NCBI GenBank assembly: GCA_963818505.1
Contig: CAWFSJ010000005.1
Location: forward strand, 124,001-188,000
Length of the DNA stretch: 64,000 nucleotides
Reading direction: 5' to 3'
DNA from: JADKAV01 sp963818505
GTDB lineage: Bacteria; Actinomycetota; Actinomycetes; S36-B12; UBA10799
The stretch's first letter is position 1. Each line of letters starts with the position of its first letter. Under the pieces are notes generated by a model. It did not search any database. It saw nothing but the letters and a program-made list of their open reading frames with translations, and had not been told where the DNA came from. The position numbers and the translations under genes were made by a program. Shown here piece after piece: positions 30,203 through 39,265 of this stretch.

Positions 30203-31183
30203 TTAGGAGAGCCCCGCCGCCGACTTGGCGTCCGCGTATTCGCTCTTCAGTTCCGTCAGCTGCTCCTCGTTCAACGGGATGAACAAGGCCGCCTCGGCGA
30301 TCGCTGCGTCGTTCTCCACGTAGTACTGGAGGAACGAGGCGAACGCCGGGTTGGAACCAAGTGCCTGGATCGACGGGTAGACGAACAAAGGCCGACCCAG
30401 CGGCTTGTAGGTGCCGTCCTGCACCGTCTCCGGGCTGGGTGCCACGCACCCGTCGCCGGAGTCGATCTGGACCGCGCGGACCTTGTCCTGGTTCTCCTCG
30501 TAGTAGGTGTACCCGAAGTAGCCCATGCCACCGTTCGAACCGGAGACACCGGTCACGGTGACGTTGTCGTCCTCGCTCGGGGTGTAGTCGGTGCGGCTGG
30601 CGCCCTCTTCACCGTTGATCGCATCGGTGAAGTAGTCGAACGTTCCGGAGTCGGTGCCCGGTCCGAAGAGCTTGATCGGCTCATCGGGGAACGAAGAGTC
30701 GACCTGGTTCCAGTTGTTGACCTGAGAGTCGGGCTCCCAGATCTTCTTGAGCTGTTCCACCGTCAAGCACTGCGCGAAGTCGTTGGAGGTGTTCACGACC
30801 ACTGTGAGTGCGTCGTTGGCAACGACCATCTCCTGATAGTCGACGCCCGCCTCCTTGCAGTTGGCTGACTCGTCGTCCTCGATCTGCCGCGAAGCGTCGT
30901 TCATGTCGGTCTCGCCACGGCAGAACTTCTCGAAGCCACCGCCGGTGCCCGAGGTTCCCACCGTCACGTTGATGTCGGGGTTGGTCTCTGCGAAGATTTC
31001 CGCCGCCGCCGAGGTCAGCGGCGCGACGGTTGAACTTCCGTCCACGCGGACCGAACCGGAGGTTCCCCCACCATCGGCAGCCGGCGACGAAGACGACTCA
31101 TTGTTGCTTCCGCCACAGGCGGCCAGCGTCAGAGCGCCGGCGCACACAACGCCGGCGACCTTGATTGAACGGGCGAGTTTCAC
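30203..31183 (-). CDS. pstS: Phosphate-binding lipoprotein PstS
   Basis: The 326-aa protein has a lipoprotein signal with lipobox LAAC (Cys23) and a Ser/Gly-rich linker. The PBP fold has phosphate-binding stretches VDGSSTVAPLTSA (about 47-59), GTSGTGGGFEKFCRGETDM (about 76-94) and GPGTDSGTFDYF (about 174-185). It captures phosphate outside the membrane for PstCAB. First gene of the operon. The upstream region holds a GTTCACC element and a direct repeat. Confidence 0.94.
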   Translation of the reverse strand: MKLARSIKVAGVVCAGALTLAACGGSNNESSSSPAADGGGTSGSVRVDGSSTVAPLTSAAAEIFAETNPDINVTVGTSGTGGGFEKFCRGETDMNDASRQIEDDESANCKEAGVDYQEMVVANDALTVVVNTSNDFAQCLTVEQLKKIWEPDSQVNNWNQVDSSFPDEPIKLFGPGTDSGTFDYFTDAINGEEGASRTDYTPSEDDNVTVTGVSGSNGGMGYFGYTYYEENQDKVRAVQIDSGDGCVAPSPETVQDGTYKPLGRPLFVYPSIQALGSNPAFASFLQYYVENDAAIAEAALFIPLNEEQLTELKSEYADAKSAAGLS

Positions 31184-31212
31184 CCTTTTCCTCCCATTGT
31201 TTGGTCATTACT

Positions 31213-31245
31213 GACGGACATGACGCTAGGGAGACGGCATGACGC
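31213..31245 (-). promoter_or_regulatory. Direct repeat in the pstS leader
   Basis: GACGGACATGACGC (31213-31226) and GACGGCATGACGC (31233-31245) repeat with a 20-bp period on the same helix face, 30 bp upstream of pstS. This is the usual layout of a tandem response-regulator or activator site, but the sequence is not a standard PHO box. Confidence 0.45.
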
Positions 31246-31266
31246 TGCGCTGAGCGCTGCATGGAT

Positions 31267-31277
31267 CAAAGGTGAAC
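31267..31277 (-). promoter_or_regulatory. Candidate PHO-box half (GTTCACCTTTG)
   Basis: On the minus strand this reads GTTCACCTTTG, matching the 11-nt unit of actinobacterial PhoP boxes (GTTCACC core). The next 11 nt (ATCCATGCAGC) match poorly, so the direct repeat is degenerate. Position 84 bp upstream of pstS fits. Confidence 0.5.
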
Positions 31278-31410
31278 AGCGACCGTCCGGCAGCCGAAAC
31301 ATTGCGTGCGTCACTTCCTGTTTGCCGATAGATCGGTCTTCCGTGAGCAAAACGTGACCAATGATGGAACCATTGCCCACCGACCGGCCTCACCCCGACC
31401 ACCCAACTGC

Positions 31411-32301
31411 TCAAACGGCCGGTACGTGCTCCACGACTGTGGTCTCATGCGAGCGGTGGAACACCACTGCGGCACCAGGCGCCAACCCGAAGTCGGCGAC
31501 GTCATCCACTCCAAGGCGATGCGCAACGTGCTGGATCAGGGTCGGCAGGATCGGACGATGTGTGCAGATGACCAGGCCCATGGGCAGATCGAGCAGACTG
31601 TCGACCCGTTTCAGCGCAGCCGTCTGTGATGCGGCGAATCCCTCTTCGCTGAGTAGGGTCTCGTGCTCAAGCGGTGCGTGGGTCTGATGGACGAACGGGC
31701 GGACCGTGTCCAGACAGCGCAGAGCATCTGATGAGTGGACTTTGCGCACACCGAAAGCCTCAAGAACGTAGGTGAGCCGGCTGGCCGCCACAATTCCGGC
31801 GGGCGACAAGGGTCTTTCCGCGTCGGCGATGCCCTTGAAGTCGGCGCGTCGCATCGCCTCCGTGTGACGCAGGATGACCAACGGTGAGGTTACCGGCGTG
31901 GCTAGGGCCTGGCGGACGAGGTCCCCGTCACGCGGATAGCTGAGCATCGCGATCGCGGCGTCGGCGCGCAGCCAGCGGACCTCGTCGATCTCCTTGTTGG
32001 GCGCGAACCCCGGGCCCCCAGGACTCTCACGCCCGACCCAGTACTCGACGGTCTTGGGACGGGCCTCCACGTTGTAGCGCTGGGTCTGCAGAGGCATCCC
32101 CAGCACGACGTCGCTGCCGGTTTCCTCGATCGTCTCCCTGCGCGCGGCCTCAACCGGGATCTCGCCGTTGTCGAGCTTGCCTTTCGGCAGGGACCAGTCG
32201 TCCTGCCGTGGACGGTGCAGCACGCAGACCATCGGGCCGAGAGGACCGTCGCGCAGCAGCACGACCCCGGCTGCCCGGATGGGCGTCGCCGCTTTGGCCA
32301 T
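31411..32301 (-). CDS. mutT1: MutT1-like Nudix hydrolase fused to histidine phosphatase
   Basis: The 296-aa protein has a Nudix domain (residues 1-135; Nudix box GKLDNGEIPVEAARRETIEE about 41-60) and a C-terminal histidine-phosphatase domain (about 138-290; ILRHTEA near the start with catalytic His, ICTHRPIL near the end). This is the two-domain MutT1 (Rv2985) layout, which removes 8-oxo-dGTP and diadenosine polyphosphates. The ATG shares TGATG with the CYTH/CHAD gene. As in mycobacteria it lies in the ppk1 neighbourhood. Confidence 0.9.
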   Translation of the reverse strand: MAKAATPIRAAGVVLLRDGPLGPMVCVLHRPRQDDWSLPKGKLDNGEIPVEAARRETIEETGSDVVLGMPLQTQRYNVEARPKTVEYWVGRESPGGPGFAPNKEIDEVRWLRADAAIAMLSYPRDGDLVRQALATPVTSPLVILRHTEAMRRADFKGIADAERPLSPAGIVAASRLTYVLEAFGVRKVHSSDALRCLDTVRPFVHQTHAPLEHETLLSEEGFAASQTAALKRVDSLLDLPMGLVICTHRPILPTLIQHVAHRLGVDDVADFGLAPGAAVVFHRSHETTVVEHVPAV

Positions 32302-34043
32302 CAGCGCAGCCGGGCTTTCTTGTGGGCACGCTTAACGTCTGGCCACAGTTCCACGAAGTCGTTGCGTGCGAACAGTTCCTGCTCGAACTCGAACTCGTGC
32401 AATAGACCCAGGCTGAAGCCGGAGAGCCCATCGACCGCCGAGTCGGCGGCAAGGGTCTTGAGGGTCTGCTGGGCGACCCAAGCGTCCTGGTGCTCCCCGA
32501 GCACCTCTGTGACACCGGACAACGCCTTGGCGAACCGTTTGACGTCCTCACCCATGACCGGGGCAACGGCCTCCGCGGCGTACCTTGCCTTCTTGGCGCG
32601 GATCCGCGCCTCGTGCCACGGGTGCGCCTCTCCATCGAGCTCGAGAAGGGCGACCTCCTTGCTGAGCTTCTTCCACGCCTTGTCCACCAAAGCAGGCAGC
32701 ACATCCTCGCCGGCCTCGTTGGCTGCCGCGTTCAGGCGTGGCGCCTGAGCCGCATCCACGAGCGCATCGAGGAAGTCCCGGTATCTCTGGGACACCATCG
32801 CCTTCAAGGCGTGGTCGCGGGCGTTGTGCCACTGCTCAGAGAGCGCCGGGTCCACCACGGCCCTGATCAGGGAGGCGAAGTCCTCTCCCACCTCGTCGGC
32901 ATGATGGTCGATGCGCTCTTGCAGAACTTCGGTGTCCCGGCTGACCCCGAGCTCGCCGGCGATCCAGCCGAGTTCGGTGCGAAGGGCCTCGGCCCATTCC
33001 ACATCCAGCATCGGTTCGAAGACCTTCAGCCCGCTACGAAGGCGCCTGGCTGCGACCCGCATCTGGTGAACGCTGTCGGGCAGATCTGCACGCACCCGGA
33101 TGTCCTGGGTCAGGAACGCCCTGGTGTGGCGGCGGATGTGGGCGGCCACCGCGGCCCCGGCTGGGTCTTGCGGACCGACGATCTGCGGCTCGGGGACGTC
33201 CGGTGGCTCCTGAATCACTGGCCCAAGAACCGTCAGTTCCTGCGGCGTCGACCCAGGCACCGCCCCGGCCGCAACCAACACGTCGATAACAGCATCCAGG
33301 GCGACGTCCGGCTCGAGGGCCTGAACCTCCAGTTCCCGGAAACGTGCGGCGATGCGGTCGCCGTCCAGCACGGAGACTGTGTCGTCCACGATCTGGGCGA
33401 ACGCGGCGCCGTCGACGCCGATGAGCACATGCGGGGTGCGCTCGACACGCAATGCGGCCACCGGCACGACGTCGGCGTTGCGAGCGTAAGCGGTGATGAG
33501 GTTCGCGATGTCCTCAGGCACCTCACCTGAACCACCTGCGGTCAGGGGCAGACGAACCTCGTCGCCTCCGTCCGTCCCGGAACCGGGCAGGTGCAGGTGC
33601 CAGCCCTGGTCATCCCCACCTTCGATTCTCTGCAAGGTGGCGCCCCAGCGGGCCAACCGCAGGTCAGCCGTGTCGTGGTACACCGACAAGGTGCTACCCA
33701 TCGCGGACCGCTTGACCTTCGTCACTGCGGACGTGGCAGCGGCCAGATCGGGCAACCGGAACAGGCCATGCACCCGCAGGCGGCGTTCCACCAGGGGCAA
33801 CGGCGGTTCGTCCGGCTCGGCGGCCGGCAATTGCTCGCCCGCCGGTTCGGGGTCCACCTGAGGTGGTTCCAGACCCGCCTCGGCATGGTCGATCGTCACG
33901 ACATCCACAGGTGGGGACACCTCCACGGCGTTCTCGGGAGCGGGGTAGATCTCGTCGGCAGGGTCGTCGGGCAATTGGGCGGCCCGGGCATCCGGCGGGG
34001 TGGGATCCTCCGGGACACCGTGGTCCGATTCCGTCATTGCCAT
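32301..34043 (-). CDS. CYTH-CHAD domain protein
   Basis: The 580-aa protein has an acidic Pro/Asp-rich N-terminus (about 1-75) and a CYTH-like region (about 80-270) whose usual ExExK opening is not clear (VERRLRVHG instead). A CHAD domain (about 300-575) has IRRHTRAFLTQD, HQMRVAARRLRSGLKVF and EARIRAKKARYAAEAV, the conserved His/Arg/Lys set. CHAD binds polyphosphate. Its position between ppk1 and mutT1 fits a polyphosphate-associated protein; triphosphatase activity is doubtful given the degenerate CYTH. ATG 34043 overlaps the ppk1 stop (TGATG). Confidence 0.85.
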   Translation of the reverse strand: MAMTESDHGVPEDPTPPDARAAQLPDDPADEIYPAPENAVEVSPPVDVVTIDHAEAGLEPPQVDPEPAGEQLPAAEPDEPPLPLVERRLRVHGLFRLPDLAAATSAVTKVKRSAMGSTLSVYHDTADLRLARWGATLQRIEGGDDQGWHLHLPGSGTDGGDEVRLPLTAGGSGEVPEDIANLITAYARNADVVPVAALRVERTPHVLIGVDGAAFAQIVDDTVSVLDGDRIAARFRELEVQALEPDVALDAVIDVLVAAGAVPGSTPQELTVLGPVIQEPPDVPEPQIVGPQDPAGAAVAAHIRRHTRAFLTQDIRVRADLPDSVHQMRVAARRLRSGLKVFEPMLDVEWAEALRTELGWIAGELGVSRDTEVLQERIDHHADEVGEDFASLIRAVVDPALSEQWHNARDHALKAMVSQRYRDFLDALVDAAQAPRLNAAANEAGEDVLPALVDKAWKKLSKEVALLELDGEAHPWHEARIRAKKARYAAEAVAPVMGEDVKRFAKALSGVTEVLGEHQDAWVAQQTLKTLAADSAVDGLSGFSLGLLHEFEFEQELFARNDFVELWPDVKRAHKKARLR

Positions 34044-36136
34044 CACCCTCCGCGCAGGTGTTTGCGGCGGATCATGTAGGCCTGGAAGTCCTCCAGCCGA
34101 CCTTCGGCCGCCTCGTTGTGAACCCATTCTCCGTCAGGACCAAGGTCCCACGCCGAGGTGCCGTCGTCGAAGGCCTTGTCCAGAATCTCCCCTACGTAGG
34201 CGATCTGTTCAGGTTCCTGTAACGACACCAGGGTCTCCACACGGCGGTCAAGGTTGCGATGCATCAGGTCCGCCGAGCCGATCCACACCTGCGGTTGCCC
34301 GGCATTGAGGAATTCATAAGCGCGTGAGTGCTCCAAGAACCGCCCGAGAATGCTGCGCACGCGCAGGTTCTCACTCATACCGGGGACCTGTGGGCGGATG
34401 GCGCAGATGCCGCGTACCAGCACATCGACCGGAACACCGGCGGCCGAGGCGCGGTACAAGGCGTCAATGACCTTCTCATCGACGATCGAGTTGCACTTGA
34501 AACGAACCCTCGCCGGCAACCCTTCCCGGTGGTTGGCCACCTCCTGCTCGATGCGCTCGAGCAATCCGGAGCGGATCGAATGAGGCGCGACGAGCAGCCG
34601 GTTGTACTCGGTGTGCATCGAGTAGCCGGACAACTGGTTGAAGAGGTTGGCGACGTCGCGGCCGACCTGGTCGTCGACTGTGAGCAGCCCGAAGTCCTCA
34701 TACAGCCGAGCGGTCTTCGGGTGGTAGTTGCCGGTCCCGAGGTGGCAGTACCGGCGCAGGCGGTCGCCGTCGTCGCGCACCACCATGGACAGTTTGCAGT
34801 GGGTCTTCAATCCCACCAGCCCGTAAACGACGTGCACACCGGCACGTTCCAGTTTGCGGGCCCACTTGATGTTGGCGCTCTCGTCGAACCTGGCCTTGAT
34901 CTCCACCAGGGCCAGCACCTGTTTGCCTGCCTCGGCGGCGTCGATGAGCGCATCGATGATCGGCGAGTCACCGCTGGTGCGATACAAGGTCTGCTTGATC
35001 GCCAGCACCTTGGGATCAGACGCGGCCTGTTCGAGGAAGCGCTGGACGCTGGTGGAGAAGGAGTCGTACGGGTGGTGCAGAAGCACATCCTGGCGGCGCA
35101 TGGCCTCCAGCACGTTGGGCGCGCTGGCACTCTCCTTGTTCTCGGCCAGCAGCCGGTTGGTCTTGGGGACGAACACCGGGTCGGACAGATCCTCGCGGTT
35201 CAGGCCGACGAAGGCCCACAGCCCCCGCAGGTCCAGCGGTCCGGGCAGCATGAAGACCTCGTTCTCAGCCATGCCCAGTTCCCGCACGAGGACATCGAGG
35301 ATGTGCGGCGCGATCGTCTGCTCCACCTCCAGGCGAACAGGAGGGCCGAAGCGACGCTTGCTCAACTCCCGCTCCAGGGCCTTGAGCAGGTTCTCCGCGT
35401 CGTCCTCCTCGACCTCGAGGTCCTCGTTGCGCGTCACCCGGAACAGATGGTGCTCGATGATGTCCATACCCGGGAACAACTGGTCGAGATGCTCGGCGAT
35501 CACGTCCTCGAGCGGGACGAAACGCGAGTCCCCGATCGTCAGGAAGCGGTCCAGTGACGGCGGAACCTTGACTCGCGCGAACAGCTCGGTACCGGTCGAA
35601 GGGTTACCGACTACGACGGCCAGGTTCAGGGACAGCCCCGAGATGTATGGGAAAGGGTGGGCCGGGTCCACGGCAAGGGGGGTCAGGACCGGGTAGATCT
35701 TGTCACGGAACAACCTCGACAATTGCTGGCGCTCGTCCTCGGACAACTCCGCCCAACGGACCAGGCTGATCCCCTCTGCGGCCAGGGCAGGTCGCACCTG
35801 GTCCCCCCAGCAGGCGGCCTGGCGACGCATGAGGTCGTGCCCGTGCACCAGTACGGCGTCGTGAACCTCGCGGGGCAACAGACCACTGGCCGCGCGCAGG
35901 GCGATACCGGCGGCAATCCGGCGCTTGAGGCCGGCGACTCGCACCATGAAGAACTCGTCGAGGTTGGAGGCGAAGATCGCCAGAAACTTGGCCCGCTCGA
36001 GCAAGGGCAGTTCCTCGTCCTCGGCCAGTTCCAGAACCCGCTGGTTGAAGGACAGCCAACTAAGTTCCCGATCGATGAACCTGTGGTCGGGCAGATCGTC
36101 AACCACATCGGTGGCTTGCGAGGCGGCAGTGGTCAT
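34043..36136 (-). CDS. ppk1: Polyphosphate kinase 1
   Basis: The 697-aa enzyme polymerises the ATP gamma-phosphate into polyphosphate. N-terminal RFIDRELSWLSFNQRVLELA (about 19-38) is the PPK1 opening. Catalytic histidines are in GLVGLKTHCKLSMV (about 435-448) and YCHLGTGNYH (about 460-469); SRTFEE-like phospholipase-D folds make up the C-terminal half. ATG 36136 is chosen over the 36211 extension, which overlaps mshD. It follows mshD by 38 bp and is coupled to the CHAD gene. Confidence 0.95.
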   Translation of the reverse strand: MTTAASQATDVVDDLPDHRFIDRELSWLSFNQRVLELAEDEELPLLERAKFLAIFASNLDEFFMVRVAGLKRRIAAGIALRAASGLLPREVHDAVLVHGHDLMRRQAACWGDQVRPALAAEGISLVRWAELSEDERQQLSRLFRDKIYPVLTPLAVDPAHPFPYISGLSLNLAVVVGNPSTGTELFARVKVPPSLDRFLTIGDSRFVPLEDVIAEHLDQLFPGMDIIEHHLFRVTRNEDLEVEEDDAENLLKALERELSKRRFGPPVRLEVEQTIAPHILDVLVRELGMAENEVFMLPGPLDLRGLWAFVGLNREDLSDPVFVPKTNRLLAENKESASAPNVLEAMRRQDVLLHHPYDSFSTSVQRFLEQAASDPKVLAIKQTLYRTSGDSPIIDALIDAAEAGKQVLALVEIKARFDESANIKWARKLERAGVHVVYGLVGLKTHCKLSMVVRDDGDRLRRYCHLGTGNYHPKTARLYEDFGLLTVDDQVGRDVANLFNQLSGYSMHTEYNRLLVAPHSIRSGLLERIEQEVANHREGLPARVRFKCNSIVDEKVIDALYRASAAGVPVDVLVRGICAIRPQVPGMSENLRVRSILGRFLEHSRAYEFLNAGQPQVWIGSADLMHRNLDRRVETLVSLQEPEQIAYVGEILDKAFDDGTSAWDLGPDGEWVHNEAAEGRLEDFQAYMIRRKHLRGG

Positions 36137-36174
36137 GACCCCAGCGTGCCAGAAAGGTCCGGATCGGTCGCGGC

Positions 36175-37065
36175 CTACGCGAGAGCGTATTGCACATCGC
36201 AATCTGCGCACTCGAAACCAAGCTGCTCGTACATGCGCACTGCGGGCTTGTTGGCGGTGTCCACGTACAACATCACGGTCTGCAGACCCAGGTGCGCAAG
36301 GTAGCGCAAGCCGGCTGACGTGAGCGCGCGTCCCAACCCGGTGCCACGAGCGCGCGGGGCCACTCCTAGCACGTAGACCTCACCGATCTGAGCGTGCGCG
36401 TGATCGGATCCGCCATGGACCTTCGTCCAATGGAAACCCGCTAAGCCACGGTCGTCGAACGCCAGAAGAAAACCCTCGGGGTCGAACCACGGCTGGCTCA
36501 GGCGCTCCTGCAGATCGCTGCGCGTCCACGATCCCTGGTCGGGGAGGTCGACGAAGGCCGCGGCATTCAGTTCGAGCCACTGTGGGGCATCGGCTTCGGT
36601 GAAGGTCCTGAGCAAAAATCCTGCCGGCAGGCCGATCTCGGCGATGTCGCGCAGCGAGCGGGTGTAACGGCACAACCCGCGCACAGGAACGAAACCGGCG
36701 ATCTCGGCCAGAGCCTTTGCGGCCGGCAGTTGCCCGTGGGCCCACACCCGCACGGTCGGGCCCGCCATCCCAACGATCTCGTCGAGGAGCCGCCGGCCGT
36801 GACCAACGCCGCGGGCGTCAGGATCCACCAAGAACTCCGCCACGGGCGGTTGGCCGTCTGTGACACCGGCGTACCCGATGATCCGACCGGCGTCGTCATG
36901 AAGCAGGCCTTGGCGGACTCCGGGGCCCCCACCTGCGAGAACGTGCAGATAGGTGTGTTCGCTCAATGAGGACACACCGTCAGCATCGCTGACCCGGTCG
37001 AGCAACGCATCGACGTCCGCTATCTGCTCGGCGGACAGAACCGCCGGCCACTCCAGTGAGCTCAC
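36175..37065 (-). CDS. mshD: Mycothiol synthase
   Basis: The 296-aa protein has two GNAT domains: the first about 1-135 (VDPDARGVGHGRRLLDEIV), the second about 145-296 (VLGVAPRARGTGLGRALTSA, with the acetyl-CoA loop R-G-T-G-L-G). MshD acetylates Cys-GlcN-inositol in the last step of mycothiol synthesis. It overlaps glnR by 4 bp and precedes ppk1, a neighbourhood also seen in mycobacteria (Rv0818-Rv0819). Confidence 0.93.
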   Translation of the reverse strand: MSSLEWPAVLSAEQIADVDALLDRVSDADGVSSLSEHTYLHVLAGGGPGVRQGLLHDDAGRIIGYAGVTDGQPPVAEFLVDPDARGVGHGRRLLDEIVGMAGPTVRVWAHGQLPAAKALAEIAGFVPVRGLCRYTRSLRDIAEIGLPAGFLLRTFTEADAPQWLELNAAAFVDLPDQGSWTRSDLQERLSQPWFDPEGFLLAFDDRGLAGFHWTKVHGGSDHAHAQIGEVYVLGVAPRARGTGLGRALTSAGLRYLAHLGLQTVMLYVDTANKPAVRMYEQLGFECADCDVQYALA

Positions 37066-37760
37066 GTGGTCAGCTCGGTGTCACGCTCGGCGTTCGGGGG
37101 CACCAGCCGGTAGCCCACATTGCGCACCGTCCCGATCAAGGCCTCATACTCGGAGCCCAGCTTCGCCCGTAGGCGCCGCACGTGCACGTCCACGGTCCGG
37201 GTGCCTCCGAAATAGTCGTACCCCCAGACCTCCTGCAACAGCTGCTGCCTGGTGAACACACGGCCAGGATGCTGCGACAGGTACTTCAGCAGCTCGAACT
37301 CTTTGTAGGTGAGGTCGAGCACCCGTCCGCGCACCGTGGCCGTGTAGCTGGACTCGTTGATCAGCAACTCGCCGTGCTGGATCTCGGGGGCCCCACCGGG
37401 CAATCCGTCGTCGAGTCGGCCCAGAGCCAAGCGAATTCGGGCTTCGACCTCACCGGGCCCTGCCGTGTCCAGTACGACATCGTCCACACCCCAGTCAGCG
37501 GTGACGGCCGCCAGTCCGCCCTCACCGAGGATCAGCAGAACGGGCACATCGGATCCCGTTGCCGCCAGCACCCGGCACAGGCTGCGAATGGCGGGCAGGT
37601 CGCGTCGACCGTCCACGAAGATGAGTTCCGCGGCCGGGGCATCGATCAGAGCCGATGCCTCAGCGGGCAGGACCCGCACTTGGTGGGCCAGCAGTCCGAG
37701 GGCGGGCAGCACATGGTCGCTCGGCTCGACCGCATCGGTCATCAGCAGAACACTGCTCAC
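37062..37760 (-). CDS. glnR: GlnR-type orphan OmpR-family response regulator
   Basis: The 232-aa protein has an atypical receiver domain (about 1-120), in which Asp50 is kept but most other acidic-pocket residues are not, and an OmpR winged helix (about 135-225: YTATVRGRVLDLTYKEFELL, VDVHVRRLRAKLG). That matches GlnR, the global nitrogen regulator of actinomycetes that works without a partner kinase. The mshD neighbour supports this over MtrA/PhoP types. It heads the glnR-mshD-ppk1-CHAD-mutT1 run. Confidence 0.88.
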   Translation of the reverse strand: MSSVLLMTDAVEPSDHVLPALGLLAHQVRVLPAEASALIDAPAAELIFVDGRRDLPAIRSLCRVLAATGSDVPVLLILGEGGLAAVTADWGVDDVVLDTAGPGEVEARIRLALGRLDDGLPGGAPEIQHGELLINESSYTATVRGRVLDLTYKEFELLKYLSQHPGRVFTRQQLLQEVWGYDYFGGTRTVDVHVRRLRAKLGSEYEALIGTVRNVGYRLVPPNAERDTELTT

Positions 37761-37855
37761 GGCGCCACCTCGTTTTGGACCCCTTCAGGGTATTCCAGAC
37801 GGACTTGCAGGTGCTGCGGTGGCTTACGGCCGAGGCCGTCGCAGAGCCCGTCGGC

Positions 37856-38263
37856 TCAGATCGCCTGGCCCAACGCGGAGATCACGTCCGCCTTGCGGGG
37901 TTGGCCCGAGGCGCGGGTCACGACCCGGCCATCTGCATCCAGCACCAGGACCGTGGGCGTGCGCGCGATGTCCAGTTCGCGCGCCAGTTCGAGGTATTCG
38001 TCGACGTCGAGGTCCACATGTTTGACCCCGGGAACCATTCCAGCGACCTCGGTGAGGATGCGCCGGGTGGCCCGGCACGGCGCGCAGAAGGCGCTGGTGA
38101 ACTGAACGAGCGTGGCCTTGTCTCCCAGCGAGGAGCCGACTTGTGCTGCCGAAAGACGCTGACGACCATCACGGGAACGCATGCGGCCGTCGATCCCGCG
38201 GCGCCACAGGCCGAACGCGGCCAACCCAACGAGTATGGCCACCAGAATCCACAGACCCGACAT
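37856..38263 (-). CDS. Membrane-anchored thioredoxin-like protein (ThiX type)
   Basis: The 135-aa protein has one N-terminal membrane helix (about 3-18) and a thioredoxin fold with CAPC (about 61-64, FTSAFCAPCR) and the cis-Pro RTPTVLVLD (about 98-106). It corresponds to Rv0816c by position. ATG 38263 is preferred; an upstream ATG at 38284 is possible. It is divergent from the DUF4395 gene, a frequent thioredoxin partner. Confidence 0.85.
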   Translation of the reverse strand: MSGLWILVAILVGLAAFGLWRRGIDGRMRSRDGRQRLSAAQVGSSLGDKATLVQFTSAFCAPCRATRRILTEVAGMVPGVKHVDLDVDEYLELARELDIARTPTVLVLDADGRVVTRASGQPRKADVISALGQAI

Positions 38264-38399
38264 GTTGTGTTGAACACCTCCCATACAACGGACATTCCCG
38301 TGGCTGCCACTACTCTGGACCCAGACCGACATTTCGGAATACCTGAGGTGAGCTTCGGGTTTTCAGAATAGACCAGACCCCAACAAAGAGGGAACCATC

Positions 38400-38882
38400 G
38401 TGATCGACCCCCGCGGAACCCGATTTTCCGCTGCCATCACCAGCATCGTCCTGGCCGTTGTCATTGTGACCACCCCAAGTGCGGTAGCCGCGGTTCTGCT
38501 CAGCATCCAAACCTTGGTCTTCGCCTTCGGGGCGATCCTCGGTCCGGGCGCGCAACCCTACGGCTGGTTCTTCAAGAAGGCCATCCGCCCGCGGCTATCG
38601 GCGCCCAAGCACATGGAGGACCGCCTGCCGCCGCAGTTCGCGCAGGCTGTCGGCCTCGGTTTCGCCCTTGCCGCCAGTGTGAGCATGCTGTTCGGCTGGA
38701 TCATGGGGGTGTGGATCTTCGCCGGGTTCGCGCTGTTCGCCGCAGCCCTCAACGCAGTGTTCGGCTTCTGCCTCGGGTGCGAGATCTACCTGCGGATCCG
38801 CAGGTTCATCCCCGAGTCCGCCATGCCTGACTCGACCCGCGAGCAGACCGTCGATCTGACCGAACAGACCCAGACGGTCTGA
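38400..38882 (+). CDS. DUF4395 family membrane protein
   Basis: The 160-aa protein starts IDPRGTRFSAAITSIVLA, the typical DUF4395 opening. About four membrane segments follow, with an intervening GCEIYLRIRR block containing FGFCLGC (two Cys near residue 120). DUF4395 genes often lie by thioredoxins; the Cys pair may be reduced by it. GTG start. One base separates it from the DsrE gene, same operon. Confidence 0.8.
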   Translation: MIDPRGTRFSAAITSIVLAVVIVTTPSAVAAVLLSIQTLVFAFGAILGPGAQPYGWFFKKAIRPRLSAPKHMEDRLPPQFAQAVGLGFALAASVSMLFGWIMGVWIFAGFALFAAALNAVFGFCLGCEIYLRIRRFIPESAMPDSTREQTVDLTEQTQTV

Positions 38883-38883
38883 C

Positions 38884-39228
38884 ATGGACCGGCTGGTCGT
38901 GCAGTTGACGACTGACGAGCCGGAGAAGGTTGCCGCAGCGCTCACTGTCTGCCTGGCCGCGGTTTCCAGCGGCGCTGAAGTCTCTCTGTGGCTGTCGGGG
39001 CCGGCCACCCTGCTAGCCGTTGCGCGACACTGCCCGGCGTTCGACCTCGATTACGCTCCGGATCTCGACCAGGGTTTGGATTCGGTGACCACCCTGCGGG
39101 TGTGCAGCCAGTGCGCGGCCAGGCGTGGCTTACAGGATGTGGATCTACGGCCCGGGGCCCGCATCGGCGGGGCCATGGAACTCGTCGAAGCGCTCTTGAC
39201 CGACGGCACCGCAGCAGTGACCTACTGA
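38884..39228 (+). CDS. DsrE-family protein
   Basis: The 114-aa protein has the DsrE/DsrF alpha/beta fold pattern: LVVQLTTDEPEKVAAALTVC at the start, GAEVSLWLSGPA (about 30-41), and a central Cys pair RVCSQCAARRGL (about 72-83). DsrE-like proteins relay sulfur. It lies between DUF4395 and the small membrane gene. Sulfur carrier function is inferred from family and the CxxC. Confidence 0.72.
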   Translation: MDRLVVQLTTDEPEKVAAALTVCLAAVSSGAEVSLWLSGPATLLAVARHCPAFDLDYAPDLDQGLDSVTTLRVCSQCAARRGLQDVDLRPGARIGGAMELVEALLTDGTAAVTY

Positions 39229-39265
39229 GACCGGTGTTCGGCCGACCAGCGACTAGTCTGGTCAC

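Noticed and set aside
34328..35557. A 409-aa plus-strand ORF antisense to ppk1
   Set aside because: No domain and no ribosome-binding site; ppk1 has full catalytic motifs on the other strand.
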